A stretch of 64,000 nucleotides of DNA from the NCBI RefSeq assembly GCF_000717645.1, contig NZ_JNZZ01000017.1:134949-198948 (forward strand), written 5' to 3'. This document shows positions 28,174-36,552 of the stretch, piece by piece. Source of the stretch: Streptomyces californicus (GTDB taxonomy: Bacteria; Actinomycetota; Actinomycetes; Streptomycetales; Streptomycetaceae). The translations under genes and the position numbers were made by a program. Under the pieces are notes generated by a model that saw only the letters and a program-made list of their open reading frames with translations, had not been told where the DNA came from and searched no databases. The number at the start of each line of letters is the position of its first letter. Positions within the stretch are counted from its first letter, which is position 1.

Positions 28174-28306
28174 CGCGACAGAGGAACCCCTCGGTGCCAC
28201 GCGCGCCGGGGGGTTCTCCCTGTCCCGGGAGCGGCCGGCCGCGGCCTCCGCGCCTCAGCTCCCGCCCCCGCCCCTACTGCCGTCGACGTGTCTGGAGTGG
28301 TCCACC

Positions 28307-29167
28307 GTGCCCGAGCTGCCCGAGGTCGAAGTCGTCCGCCGGGGCCTGGAACGCTGGGTCGGCGGCCGTACCGTCACCGAGGTCGAGGTCCTGCACCCGC
28401 GCTCGGTCCGCCGCCACCTCGCGGGCGGCCCGGACTTCGCTGCCCGGCTCCGCGGCGCCCGCTTCGGTACGGCGATGCGGCGCGGCAAGTACCTCTGGCT
28501 GCCGATCGAGGAGGCATCCGCCTCGCTGCTCGGCCACCTCGGCATGAGCGGCCAGCTCCTGGTGCAGCCGGCGGACGCGCCCGACGAGAAGCACCTGCGG
28601 ATCCGCATGCGGTTCGACGACGCGCTCGGCACGGAACTGCGCTTCGTCGACCAGCGGACCTTCGGCGGGCTCTCGCTGCACGACAACACCCCCGACGGCC
28701 TGCCCGACACGATCGCACACATCGCCCGGGACCCGCTCGACCCGCTCTTCGACGACGCCGCGTTCCACACCGCGCTGCGCCTGCGCCGTACGACGGTCAA
28801 GCGCGCCCTGCTCGACCAGTCGCTGATCAGCGGGGTCGGCAACATCTACGCGGACGAGGCGCTCTGGCGGTCCAAGCTCCACTACGACCGGCCGACCGCG
28901 ACACTGACCCGCCCCAAGTCGGCCGAACTGCTCGGCCACGCCCGCGACGTCATGAACGCCGCGCTCGCCCAGGGCGGCACCAGCTTCGACAGCCTGTACG
29001 TCAACGTGAACGGGGAGTCCGGCTACTTCGACCGGTCGCTCGACGCGTACGGCCGGGAAGGCGAGCCCTGCCACCGCTGCGGCACCCCGATGCGCCGCCG
29101 CGCCTGGATGAACCGCTCCAGCTACTTCTGCCCGCGCTGTCAGCGCCCGCCGCGCGCCTCGTCGTAA
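28307..29167 (+). CDS. mutM: Formamidopyrimidine-DNA glycosylase
   Basis: 286 residues. The [14 protein letters not shown]-terminus has the catalytic Pro2/Glu3; the lysine of RRGKYLWL (about 59) and the H2TH region [13 protein letters not shown] are present. A C-terminal zinc finger has CHRCG and CPRC separated by 16 residues. It removes 8-oxoguanine. GTG at 28307 must be the start, since processing must expose the proline. The 3' end overlaps the convergent HxlR gene by 28 bases. Confidence 0.97.
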   Translation: MPELPEVEVVRRGLERWVGGRTVTEVEVLHPRSVRRHLAGGPDFAARLRGARFGTAMRRGKYLWLPIEEASASLLGHLGMSGQLLVQPADAPDEKHLRIRMRFDDALGTELRFVDQRTFGGLSLHDNTPDGLPDTIAHIARDPLDPLFDDAAFHTALRLRRTTVKRALLDQSLISGVGNIYADEALWRSKLHYDRPTATLTRPKSAELLGHARDVMNAALAQGGTSFDSLYVNVNGESGYFDRSLDAYGREGEPCHRCGTPMRRRAWMNRSSYFCPRCQRPPRASS

Positions 29168-29532
29168 CGGGACCGAGCGGCCAGGACCTCGTCCATCCGC
29201 CCCTCGACGCAGTGGATCAGCCCGAGCAGCTTCTCCGCGACCTCGCGGCCGAACGGCGTGAGCTCGTAGTCCACCCGGGGCGGATTGACCGGCTGCGCCT
29301 CCCGCAGGACGAGCCCGTCCCGCTCCAGGGCGTGCAGGGTCTGGGAGAGCATCTTCTCGCTGACCCCGTCGACCCGCCGGCGCAGCTCGTTGAACCGCAG
29401 ACTCTCCTCGTACAGCGCGCCGAGCGTCAGACCGCCCCACCGCCCGGTGACATGCTCCAGCGTCGAACGCGAGGGGCACTCCCGGGAGAACACGTCGAAC
29501 GCGAGCCTGTCGAAGCTGTCCGTATCGGCCAT
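29140..29532 (-). CDS. HxlR-family transcriptional regulator
   Basis: 130 residues. The winged helix has [20 protein letters not shown], with the conserved Cys19 that in some relatives senses quinones or aldehydes, then [20 protein letters not shown] as the recognition region. Targets are not evident; the neighbours (mutM convergent, CAP protein upstream) give no clear pathway. Its 3' end reads 28 bases into mutM on the opposite strand. Confidence 0.92.
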   Translation of the reverse strand: MADTDSFDRLAFDVFSRECPSRSTLEHVTGRWGGLTLGALYEESLRFNELRRRVDGVSEKMLSQTLHALERDGLVLREAQPVNPPRVDYELTPFGREVAEKLLGLIHCVEGRMDEVLAARSRYDEARGGR

Positions 29533-29544
29533 ACCACCAGCTTA

Positions 29545-29585
29545 CTCCCGCACAGCGCTCGCCCAGGGGGAGCGCTGTGCGGGAG
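29545..29585 (-). terminator. Terminator of the CAP-domain gene
   Basis: 16-bp perfect stem CTCCCGCACAGCGCTC with a 9-base loop lies between the CAP gene stop and the HxlR start on the minus strand, so the two are probably separate transcripts. Confidence 0.75.
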
Positions 29586-29617
29586 CGTGCGCTGCTGTCG
29601 AGCGCGCCCCCGCGGGG

Positions 29618-30598
29618 TCAGAAGCCGAAGTTCTGGACCCACCAGGGGCCGCCCGAGCCCTCGTGGATGCCGATGCCGATCGTCTTGTAGTCGCAGTTGA
29701 GAATGTTCGTGCGGTGGCCCTCGCTGTTCATCCAGGCGTCCATCACCGCCTGGGCGTCGGACTGGCCGCGGGCGATGTTCTCCGCGCCGAGGCCCTGGAT
29801 GCCCGCTTCCGCCGCGCGGTCCCAGGGGGTGTCGCCGTCCGGGTCCGTGTGGTCGAAGAAGCCGCGGGCCGCCATGTCCTCGCTGTAGTTCTGGGCGAGC
29901 GAGGTCAGCGGGGCGCTGGTGGAGAGCGGGGAGCAGCCGACCTTGGCGCGCTCCTGGTTCACCAGGGCCAGGACTTCCGAGCGTGCGGAGGCATCGGTCG
30001 GGGAGGGCATCGGCTTCTTGGTCGGCGTCGGGGCGGCGGAGGTCTTCGTCGGGGCCGGCGCCTTGCTCGCCGGGGGCCTGCTCGTCTTCGGGGCGGTGGG
30101 CGCCTTGGCCTTCTCGGACGTCCGGGACGGAGTGCCGACCGGCTTCTCCGAGGCTGTTTCGGACGGCGAGGCCGACTTCGCGGAGGTCTTCGACGGGCTC
30201 GCGGAGGGAGCCGCGCTCTTGGACGGCGCCTTGCCCGGCGCCTCCGGACGCTCGCTGCCCCGGCTGGTGGGGGCGGTGGACCGGTCGGCGGGCGCGGTGG
30301 AGCTGCCGCCCTGCGTCAGCAGATCGGGGGCGGCGCCGCCGGAGCGCACCTGGTCGGAGGCGGTGGTGTTGCCGGAGGAGGAGTCGCCGCCGGGAAGCAG
30401 TCCCGAGGCGACCGCGACCGCGCCGACGGCCACAGCGGCCGAGACGCCGAGGAGTCCGGTGCGGATCGGCACGGAGGACTTCTTCCGGCGCGTGCCCCGG
30501 TGCCGGGACGCGGCGCCGGCCGCCGGTTCGCGGGATGCGGTGCCGGACGCCGGTTCGTCAGCGGCGGGGCCTGCGGCGGATCGTCGATGGCGTCCCAT
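29618..30598 (-). CDS. Secreted or membrane-anchored CAP-domain protein
   Basis: 326 residues. A basic cytoplasmic leader (MGRHRRSAAG) precedes one hydrophobic helix (about 50-70). A 130-residue Ser/Thr/Pro/Lys linker follows, then the CAP (SCP/PR-1) domain: VLALVNQERAKVGCSPL, the His in FFDHTDPDG, GAENIARGQ, and WMNSEGHRTNIL with WWVQNFGF at the end. Bacterial CAP proteins are extracytoplasmic; catalytic activity is not established. GAGGAAGG lies before the ATG. The 230-base upstream region has four GATCGA elements. Confidence 0.9.
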   Translation of the reverse strand: MGRHRRSAAGPAADEPASGTASREPAAGAASRHRGTRRKKSSVPIRTGLLGVSAAVAVGAVAVASGLLPGGDSSSGNTTASDQVRSGGAAPDLLTQGGSSTAPADRSTAPTSRGSERPEAPGKAPSKSAAPSASPSKTSAKSASPSETASEKPVGTPSRTSEKAKAPTAPKTSRPPASKAPAPTKTSAAPTPTKKPMPSPTDASARSEVLALVNQERAKVGCSPLSTSAPLTSLAQNYSEDMAARGFFDHTDPDGDTPWDRAAEAGIQGLGAENIARGQSDAQAVMDAWMNSEGHRTNILNCDYKTIGIGIHEGSGGPWWVQNFGF

Positions 30599-30828
30599 GC
30601 GCTGTGCCTTCCTCGTGCTTCGGACGCCCTGACGGCGTCGATCGATTCCCCCTGTTGCCGCCCATTGATCGAATTCGGCCGTTCGCGGATCGCGTCCCGC
30701 TTGATCGACTTTCCGGCGATCTCCGTCCGATACTCACCCGATCGAGTGAGGCTGCTGCGACGGGACTGTAGCCGATGGGGAATGGGGCCGACGTGCTTCA
30801 CGCGTAATGGGCCGGTTAGCGTTCGGGC
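30599..30828. promoter_or_regulatory. CAP gene / acylphosphatase divergent region with repeated GATCGA
   Basis: The hexamer GATCGA occurs at about 30640, 30668, 30704 and 30741, roughly 28-37 bases apart. I looked for a c-di-AMP riboswitch, common before such genes, and did not find its later conserved blocks. Operator function of the repeats is a guess. Confidence 0.25.
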
Positions 30829-31110
30829 ATGGATGAAGAAGCGCGTCTCGTCGTGTGGGTACGCGGCCGAGTACAGCAAGTAGGGTTCCGCTGGTTCACC
30901 AGGGCAAATGCCCTGGAGATCGGCGGGCTCATCGGGTTCGCCCTCAATCTCGACGACGGCCGGGTGCAGATCGTGGCCGAGGGGCCACGTGACAATTGCC
31001 ACCGTCTGCTGGAGTGGCTGCGGTCCGACGACACACCCGGACGCGTGGACGGAGTCACTGAGATCTGGGACACCCCGCGCGGCGGCTACGACGGTTTCGT
31101 CATCCGCTGA
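30829..31110 (+). CDS. acyP: Acylphosphatase
   Basis: 93 residues, full length. [13 protein letters not shown] carries the phosphate-binding loop and catalytic Arg21; Asn40 in [12 protein letters not shown] positions the nucleophilic water. It hydrolyses acyl phosphates in the cytoplasm. Monocistronic, ATG at 30829. Confidence 0.96.
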   Translation: MDEEARLVVWVRGRVQQVGFRWFTRANALEIGGLIGFALNLDDGRVQIVAEGPRDNCHRLLEWLRSDDTPGRVDGVTEIWDTPRGGYDGFVIR

Positions 31111-31546
31111 TACGGCCGGGCCGCGCCCCTGCCGCTCCGCCCGCCTGCCGGTCCGCTCCCCACCGTCACGGTGTCGCCGGCCCGAACCGCGCACCCGAAG
31201 TGACCTGCGACGGGAGCGTCGGCGATGGATGGTTGCCAGATTCCGCGTGTCGTGCAAGGCTGCGGGATCGACGAAGATCCGCACACCCCTCGGGGTCCCG
31301 CAGGAGAGCCGCGCCGCATGATCGTCCGGCCGCGCGCCCCCGGGACACCCGGGCCCACAGGGTGTGATCGTGTTGACCGTCAAACTTTTTGGTGAGACGC
31401 TGAAAACCCCGCGCACCTTAGCTGTTCGGTGGAGCTGTCAGCAGCAGAACCGCAGTGGTGACCATGCCCTGCCGAGCTCCGCGGGTGCGACCCCCTGACG
31501 ACCCACACCGCATCGGTCGGTCACTCATTGTGGAGGACCATCCATC
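31111..31546. other. Intergenic region upstream of the coiled-coil gene
   Basis: 436 bases without a supported gene. The segment 31370-31430 is less GC-rich (TTGACCGTCAAACTTTTTGG) and includes a TTGACC/GGTCAA-like inverted pair, so it is the likely promoter zone for the gene at 31547, giving a leader of 100 bases or more. Confidence 0.35.
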
Positions 31547-31759
31547 ATGGCAAAGGCGCTTCTCGGTTACGTCGGCGGTTCCGACCCGCGACTCCTCGCC
31601 GAGATGCGACGGCTCCAGCAGCGCGTCCAGGACCTGGAATCCGAGCTCACCCGGATCCAGAGCGAGAACGACGCGCTCAACGCCGCCGCTCAGCACCAGG
31701 AGTCGCTGCTCGACAGCATCGACATCGACGTACCCCAGGGCGAGCCTGCGCTGACCTGA
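31547..31759 (+). CDS. Small coiled-coil hypothetical protein
   Basis: 70 residues: MAKALLGYVGGSDPRLLAEM, then a heptad-rich helix from about 14 to 55 (MRRLQQRVQDLESELTRIQS), then an acidic tail. There is no signal or membrane segment. GGAGG lies 12 bases before the ATG. Family unnamed. Its position next to smc and its coiled-coil form suggest an assembly or partner role, but nothing confirms this. Confidence 0.8.
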   Translation: MAKALLGYVGGSDPRLLAEMRRLQQRVQDLESELTRIQSENDALNAAAQHQESLLDSIDIDVPQGEPALT

Positions 31760-31765
31760 CCGCGA

Positions 31766-31780
31766 GGCCCCTTCGGGGCC
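31766..31780 (+). terminator. Short hairpin after the coiled-coil gene
   Basis: GGCCCC/GGGGCC stem with a UUC loop, 7 bases after the stop codon. It has no T run, so it is a weak candidate. Confidence 0.4.
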
Positions 31781-31794
31781 GGTCGGGCCGGGCA

Positions 31795-31992
31795 CGCTCA
31801 GTAGCCTCGGAACATCTCTGATCCGTCCTGCGTCACGGATCGCCGCCCCCGGACACCGGGGTCCCCGCAGCGCCGGGGATGCCGTCGTCCGGTCTTCCGG
31901 CGATGCGTCCCGCAGGACCACCGCCGAATCCGCGTGAACACCGGCGCGGACCCACCGGCAAGATTCACAGGGACGCTTCGGCGTCCCTTTTT
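31795..31992 (+). ncRNA. Candidate short transcript or smc leader ending in an intrinsic terminator
   Basis: The 337-base gap before smc contains no convincing reading frame, but holds an E. coli-like terminator at 31969-31992: stem AGGGACGC, loop TTCG, then TTTTTCTTTG. T-tailed terminators are rare in this window. It lies about 100 bases before smc and more than 200 after the previous stop, so it either ends a small RNA or attenuates read-through into smc. The 5' end given here is only approximate. Confidence 0.35.
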
Positions 31993-32096
31993 CTTTGTCG
32001 GGCCCCCACCCCCGGACGTACCGGCCTTCGCTTACCGTCTGATGTGCCCTGCACCTTCATCAGCGAAACCGAGAGGGAAAGGTAGAGTCCGGCGGC

Positions 32097-35000
32097 GTGC
32101 ACCTCAAGGTCCTGACCCTGCGTGGTTTCAAATCGTTCGCGTCCGCCACCACCCTGCGGTTCGAACCGGGGATCACCTGCGTCGTCGGCCCCAATGGATC
32201 GGGAAAGTCCAATGTGGTGGACGCGCTCTCCTGGGTCATGGGGGAGCAGGGTGCGAAATCCCTGCGCGGCGGCAAGATGGAAGACGTGATCTTTGCCGGG
32301 ACGACCGGGCGGCCTCCGCTCGGTCGCGCCGAAGTGTCGCTGACCATCGACAATTCCGACGGCGCACTGCCCATCGAGTACGCCGAAGTGACGATCACGC
32401 GGATCATGTTCCGCAATGGCGGCAGCGAGTACCAGATCAACGGCGACACCTGCCGGCTGCTGGACATCCAGGAACTCCTCTCCGACTCCGGCATCGGCCG
32501 CGAGATGCACGTCATCGTCGGCCAGGGCCAGTTGGACTCCGTGCTGCACGCCGACCCGATGGGCCGCCGGGCCTTCATCGAGGAGGCCGCGGGTGTGCTC
32601 AAGCACCGCAAGCGGAAGGAGAAGGCGGTCCGGAAGCTGGACGCGATGGGCGCCAACCTGGCCCGCGTACAGGACCTCACCGACGAACTGCGCCGCCAGC
32701 TCAAGCCGCTCGGCCGGCAGGCCGCCGTCGCCCGCCGGGCCGCCGTCATCCAGGCCGACCTCCGCGACGCCCGGCTCCGCCTCCTCGCGGACGACCTGGT
32801 GACCCTGCGGGACGCGCTGCGCGACGAGATCGCCGACGAGGCGGAGCTGAAGAAGCGCAAGGAGGCGGCGGAGGCCGAGCTGCGGACCGCGCTCGCCCGC
32901 GAGGCCGAGCTGGAGGGCGAGGTGCGCCGCCTCGCGCCCCGGCTCCAGCGTGCCCAGCAGACCTGGTACGAGCTGTCGCAACTGGCCGAGCGGGTCCGGG
33001 GCACGGTCTCGCTGGCCGACGCCCGGGTCCGCAGCGCGTCCGAGGCCCCCACCGAGGAACGTCGGGGCCGCGACCCCGAGGACATGGAGCGTGAGGCGGC
33101 CCGGATCCGCGAGCAGGAGGCGGAGCTGACGGCGGCCCTGGAGGCGGCGGAGCACGCGCTGGAGGACACCGTCGCCCACCGCGCCGACCTGGAACGCGAA
33201 CTGGCCGTCGAGGAACGCCGTCTCAAGGACGTCGCCCGCGCCATCGCCGACCGCCGCGAGGGACTCGCCCGGCTGAACGGCCAGGTCAACGCGGCCCGCA
33301 GCCGGGCCGGTTCGGCGCAGGCGGAGATCGACCGGCTGGCCGCCGCCCGCGACGAGGCGCGGGAGCGGGCGGCGAGCGCCCAGGAGGAGTACGAGCGGCT
33401 CAAGGCGGAGGTGGATGGGCTCGACGCGGGCGACGAGGAGCTGGCCGCCCGCCACGAGGCCGCCAAGGAGGCGCTGGCCGAGGCGCGTTCGGCGCACAGC
33501 GAGGCCCGCGAGGAGGCCACCGCCGCCGAGCGCCGGCGTGCGGCGGTGGCGGCCCGGCACGAGGCGCTGGCCCTGGGGCTGCGCCGCAAGGACGGCACCG
33601 GCGCGCTGCTCGGGGCCCGGGACCGGCTCGCCGGACTCCTCGGCCCGGCCGCCGAACTGCTCACCGTCGAGCCCGGCTACGAGGTCCCGGTCGCCGCCGC
33701 CCTCGGCGCGGCGGCGGACGCGGTCGCCGTCACGGACCCGGCCACGGCCGCCGCCGCGATCCGGCTGCTGCGCGAGCGGGACGCGGGGCGTGCGGCCATG
33801 CTGCTGGGCGGCGCGGTGACCGACGGCCCGACCGTCGCGGACGCCCCGGGCGCGGAGGTGCCCGCGCCCGCCGGCCCTCCCGCGCCTGCGGAGTCGTCCG
33901 CGCCTGCCGGTCCTTCCGCGCCTGCGGAGTCGTCCGCGCCCGCCGGTCCTTCCGCGCCTGCGGAGTCGTCCGCGCCTGCCGGTCCTTCCGCGCCTGCGGA
34001 GTCGTCCGCGCCCGCCGTGGCGCCCGGCCCTGGCTCGGAGGTGCCCGCGCCCACGGAGCACGCCGCGCCCGCCGTACCCGCCCCCGGTGCGGAGGCGCCC
34101 GGACGCGCCGCGACGCCTTCGGACTACCGGCCCCGCCCCGTACCGGAGCAGCCCGGGGAACAGGTGCCCGTACGAGAAGGGGCCTCGTCCGCAGCGGGCG
34201 CCGGGGCGGCCGTACTGCCCGGCCAGGGCGGCGCCCCCGACGTGACCGCTTCCGCCACACGTCTCGGGATCGGGATCGCCACCGCCACCACGGCCACCGC
34301 CCTCGCCGCACCCGCCGTCGCCGGCCTGGTGCGCGGGCCCGCCGCGCTCGTCGGGGCCGTACGCCGTCTCGTACCGGACACGGTTGTCGTCCCGACCCTG
34401 GAGGACGCCGAGGCGCTGGTCGCCGCGCACCCCGGGCTGACCGCGGTGACCGCCGACGGGGACGTGCTCTCCGCCCACTTCGCGCACGGCGGGTCGGCCG
34501 GAGCGCCCAGCCTCCTGGAGGTGCAGGCGTCCGTCGACGAGGCCGCCGCCGAACTGGACGCCCTCGCCGTGCGGTGCGAGGAGCTGGCGGAGGCCCAGCG
34601 GCTGGCGGGGCAGCGGCGTACGGAGCAGACCGCGCTCGTCGAGGAGCTGGGGGAGCGCCGCCGGGCGGCCGACCGGGAGAAGTCCGGCTTCGCCCAGCAG
34701 CTCGGGCGGCTCGCCGGGCAGGCCCGGGGGGCGGCAGGGGAGGCCGCGCGCATGACCGCCTCCGCCGCCCGCGCCCAAGAGGCCCTGGAGCGGGCGACGG
34801 AAGAGGCCGAGGAGCTGGCGGAGCGGCTGCTGGTCGCCGAGGAGGCCCCCGCCGACGAGGAGCCCGACACGTCCGTACGGGACCGGCTCGCCGCCGACGG
34901 GGCCAACGCCCGCCAGACCGAGATGGAGGCCCGGCTCCAGGCCCGTACGCACGAGGAGCGGGTCAAGGCGCTGGCCGGGCGGGCCGACGGGCTGGACCGG

Positions 35001-36107
35001 GCCGCCCGCGCCGAACGGGAGGCGCGCGCCCGTGCCGAGCGGCGCCGGGCCCGGCTGCGGTACGAGGCCGAGGTCGCCTCCGCCGTCGCATCGGGCGCCC
35101 GTCAGCTCCTGGCGCACGTGGAGGTGTCCCTCGTACGGGCCGACCAGGAGCGGACAGCGGCCGAGGCGGCGAAGGGCGAACGCGAGCGCGACCTGGCCGT
35201 CGAACGCGACCGGGGGCGGGGGCTCAAGGGCGACCTGGACAAGCTCACCGACTCGGTCCACCGGGGCGAGGTGCTGGGGGCGGAGAAGCGGCTGCGGATC
35301 GAGCAGGTGGAGACGAAGGCCCTGGAGGAGCTGGGCGTGGAGCCGGCCGGGCTGGTCGCCGAGTACGGGCCGGACCAGCTCGTGCCGCCGTCGCCCGCCG
35401 CGGAGGGCGAGGTGCTGCCCGAGGACCCGGAGGACCCGCGCAACCAGCCGAAGCCCTACCGGCGGCCCGAGCAGGAGAAGCGGCTGCGGTCCGCCGAACG
35501 GGCGTACCAGCAACTCGGGAAGGTGAATCCGCTCGCCCTGGAGGAGTTCTCGGCGCTGGAGGAACGGCACAAGTTCCTGTCCGAGCAGCTTGAAGACCTG
35601 AAGAAGACCCGGGCCGATCTGCTCCAGGTGATCAAGGAGGTCGACGAGCGGGTCGAGCAGGTCTTCACGGAGGCGTACCACGACACCGCCCGGCAGTTCG
35701 AGGGCGTCTTCTCGCGCCTCTTCCCGGGCGGCGAGGGGCGGCTCGTCCTGACCGACCCGGACAACATGCTCACCACCGGCGTGGACGTGGAGGCGCGTCC
35801 GCCGGGCAAGAAGGTGAAGCGGCTCTCCCTGCTGTCGGGCGGCGAGCGGTCCCTGACGGCGGTGGCGCTGCTGGTCTCGATCTTCAAGGCCCGGCCCAGC
35901 CCGTTCTACGTGATGGACGAGGTCGAGGCCGCCCTCGACGACACCAACCTGCAGCGGCTGATCCGGATCATGGAGGAACTCCAGGAGAGCTCCCAGCTGA
36001 TCGTCATCACCCACCAGAAGCGCACGATGGAGGTCGCCGACGCGCTGTACGGCGTGTCCATGCAGGGCGACGGGGTCTCGAAGGTCATCAGCCAGCGGCT
36101 GCGCTGA
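32097..36107 (+). CDS. smc: Chromosome segregation ATPase SMC with expanded hinge
   Basis: 1336 residues, against about 1190 in most Streptomyces. Walker A VVGPNGSGKSNVVDAL (about 28-43), an N-terminal coiled coil, the hinge, a C-terminal coiled coil, signature LSLLSGGERSLTAVA and Walker B FYVMDEVEAALDD are all intact. The extra length is in the hinge (about 578-720): a low-complexity Pro/Ala/Ser stretch with near-identical 12-residue repeats, then GQGGAPDVTASATRLGIG leading back to the hinge fold. It condenses and segregates chromosomes with ScpAB. A TAGAGT hexamer ends 6 bases before the GTG, suggesting a leaderless start. Confidence 0.96.
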   Translation: MHLKVLTLRGFKSFASATTLRFEPGITCVVGPNGSGKSNVVDALSWVMGEQGAKSLRGGKMEDVIFAGTTGRPPLGRAEVSLTIDNSDGALPIEYAEVTITRIMFRNGGSEYQINGDTCRLLDIQELLSDSGIGREMHVIVGQGQLDSVLHADPMGRRAFIEEAAGVLKHRKRKEKAVRKLDAMGANLARVQDLTDELRRQLKPLGRQAAVARRAAVIQADLRDARLRLLADDLVTLRDALRDEIADEAELKKRKEAAEAELRTALAREAELEGEVRRLAPRLQRAQQTWYELSQLAERVRGTVSLADARVRSASEAPTEERRGRDPEDMEREAARIREQEAELTAALEAAEHALEDTVAHRADLERELAVEERRLKDVARAIADRREGLARLNGQVNAARSRAGSAQAEIDRLAAARDEARERAASAQEEYERLKAEVDGLDAGDEELAARHEAAKEALAEARSAHSEAREEATAAERRRAAVAARHEALALGLRRKDGTGALLGARDRLAGLLGPAAELLTVEPGYEVPVAAALGAAADAVAVTDPATAAAAIRLLRERDAGRAAMLLGGAVTDGPTVADAPGAEVPAPAGPPAPAESSAPAGPSAPAESSAPAGPSAPAESSAPAGPSAPAESSAPAVAPGPGSEVPAPTEHAAPAVPAPGAEAPGRAATPSDYRPRPVPEQPGEQVPVREGASSAAGAGAAVLPGQGGAPDVTASATRLGIGIATATTATALAAPAVAGLVRGPAALVGAVRRLVPDTVVVPTLEDAEALVAAHPGLTAVTADGDVLSAHFAHGGSAGAPSLLEVQASVDEAAAELDALAVRCEELAEAQRLAGQRRTEQTALVEELGERRRAADREKSGFAQQLGRLAGQARGAAGEAARMTASAARAQEALERATEEAEELAERLLVAEEAPADEEPDTSVRDRLAADGANARQTEMEARLQARTHEERVKALAGRADGLDRAARAEREARARAERRRARLRYEAEVASAVASGARQLLAHVEVSLVRADQERTAAEAAKGERERDLAVERDRGRGLKGDLDKLTDSVHRGEVLGAEKRLRIEQVETKALEELGVEPAGLVAEYGPDQLVPPSPAAEGEVLPEDPEDPRNQPKPYRRPEQEKRLRSAERAYQQLGKVNPLALEEFSALEERHKFLSEQLEDLKKTRADLLQVIKEVDERVEQVFTEAYHDTARQFEGVFSRLFPGGEGRLVLTDPDNMLTTGVDVEARPPGKKVKRLSLLSGGERSLTAVALLVSIFKARPSPFYVMDEVEAALDDTNLQRLIRIMEELQESSQLIVITHQKRTMEVADALYGVSMQGDGVSKVISQRLR
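33881..34018 (+). repeat. 36-bp tandem repeat inside the smc hinge
   Basis: Three full units (33881-33916, 33917-33952, 33953-33988) and a 30-base partial unit. Units differ only by a C/T alternation. Each encodes 12 residues built around PAESSAPAGPSA, in frame, so copy number can change without breaking smc. Confidence 0.95.
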
Positions 36108-36275
36108 CCCCCGGCCGGAAGCCGGCGCCTACGCTGACCCCCGGCCGGAAGCCGCCGGCTGCGCTGACCCCCGGCCGGAAGTCGGCGGCCGCGCTGACCC
36201 CTTCCGGCCGGAAAGGAGCGCGCCGACCACCTGCCGGAAGCCGGCGTCTGCGCTGTCCCCGGCCGGAAGCCGGCG
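36103..36275. repeat. 30-bp tandem repeat array starting at the smc stop codon
   Basis: Units beginning GCTGACCCCCGGCCGGAAG lie at 36103, 36133 and 36163, each 30 bases. A degenerate unit starts at 36193 and a shortened one at 36252. The first unit includes the smc TGA, so each unit carries a displaced copy of the gene end. The rest of the 445-base gap (to 36552) has no gene; TTCAGC (36421) and TAACCT (36444) spaced by 17 bases are a candidate glcP promoter. Confidence 0.85.
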
Positions 36276-36552
36276 CCGACCAGCCGCAGGTCCGCACCGA
36301 CCGCAGGTCCGCACCGGCCGCCGCGGTGGCCCGCCCCCCCGGCGCTGACTTTTCACCGGATCATCAGAAGTCCACGGCACGTATCGCCGACTCCTGGGTA
36401 GGCGGGCAGAGACCCGCTGTTCAGCTTCAACTTGTGAACGCATAACCTCTGCGAAGTCGATTCGACCTTCAAGTGGTGGTGGACCGGATGGTGTGCGCCA
36501 CTGGGAAGGCTCACCCCCCACGTCTGACCCCGGCCAGGCATCAGGAGTTCAT

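Noticed and set aside
30599..30828. Possible c-di-AMP (ydaO) riboswitch before the CAP gene
   Set aside because: GATCGCCGGAAAG and GGCAACAGGGGGAA recall parts of the motif, but the later conserved blocks and enough length before the start codon are missing.
31965..36014. Minus-strand frame of 1349 codons opposite smc
   Set aside because: High-GC antisense frame; the composition (Leu/Gly/Arg-rich) and absence of motifs show that it is a shadow of smc.
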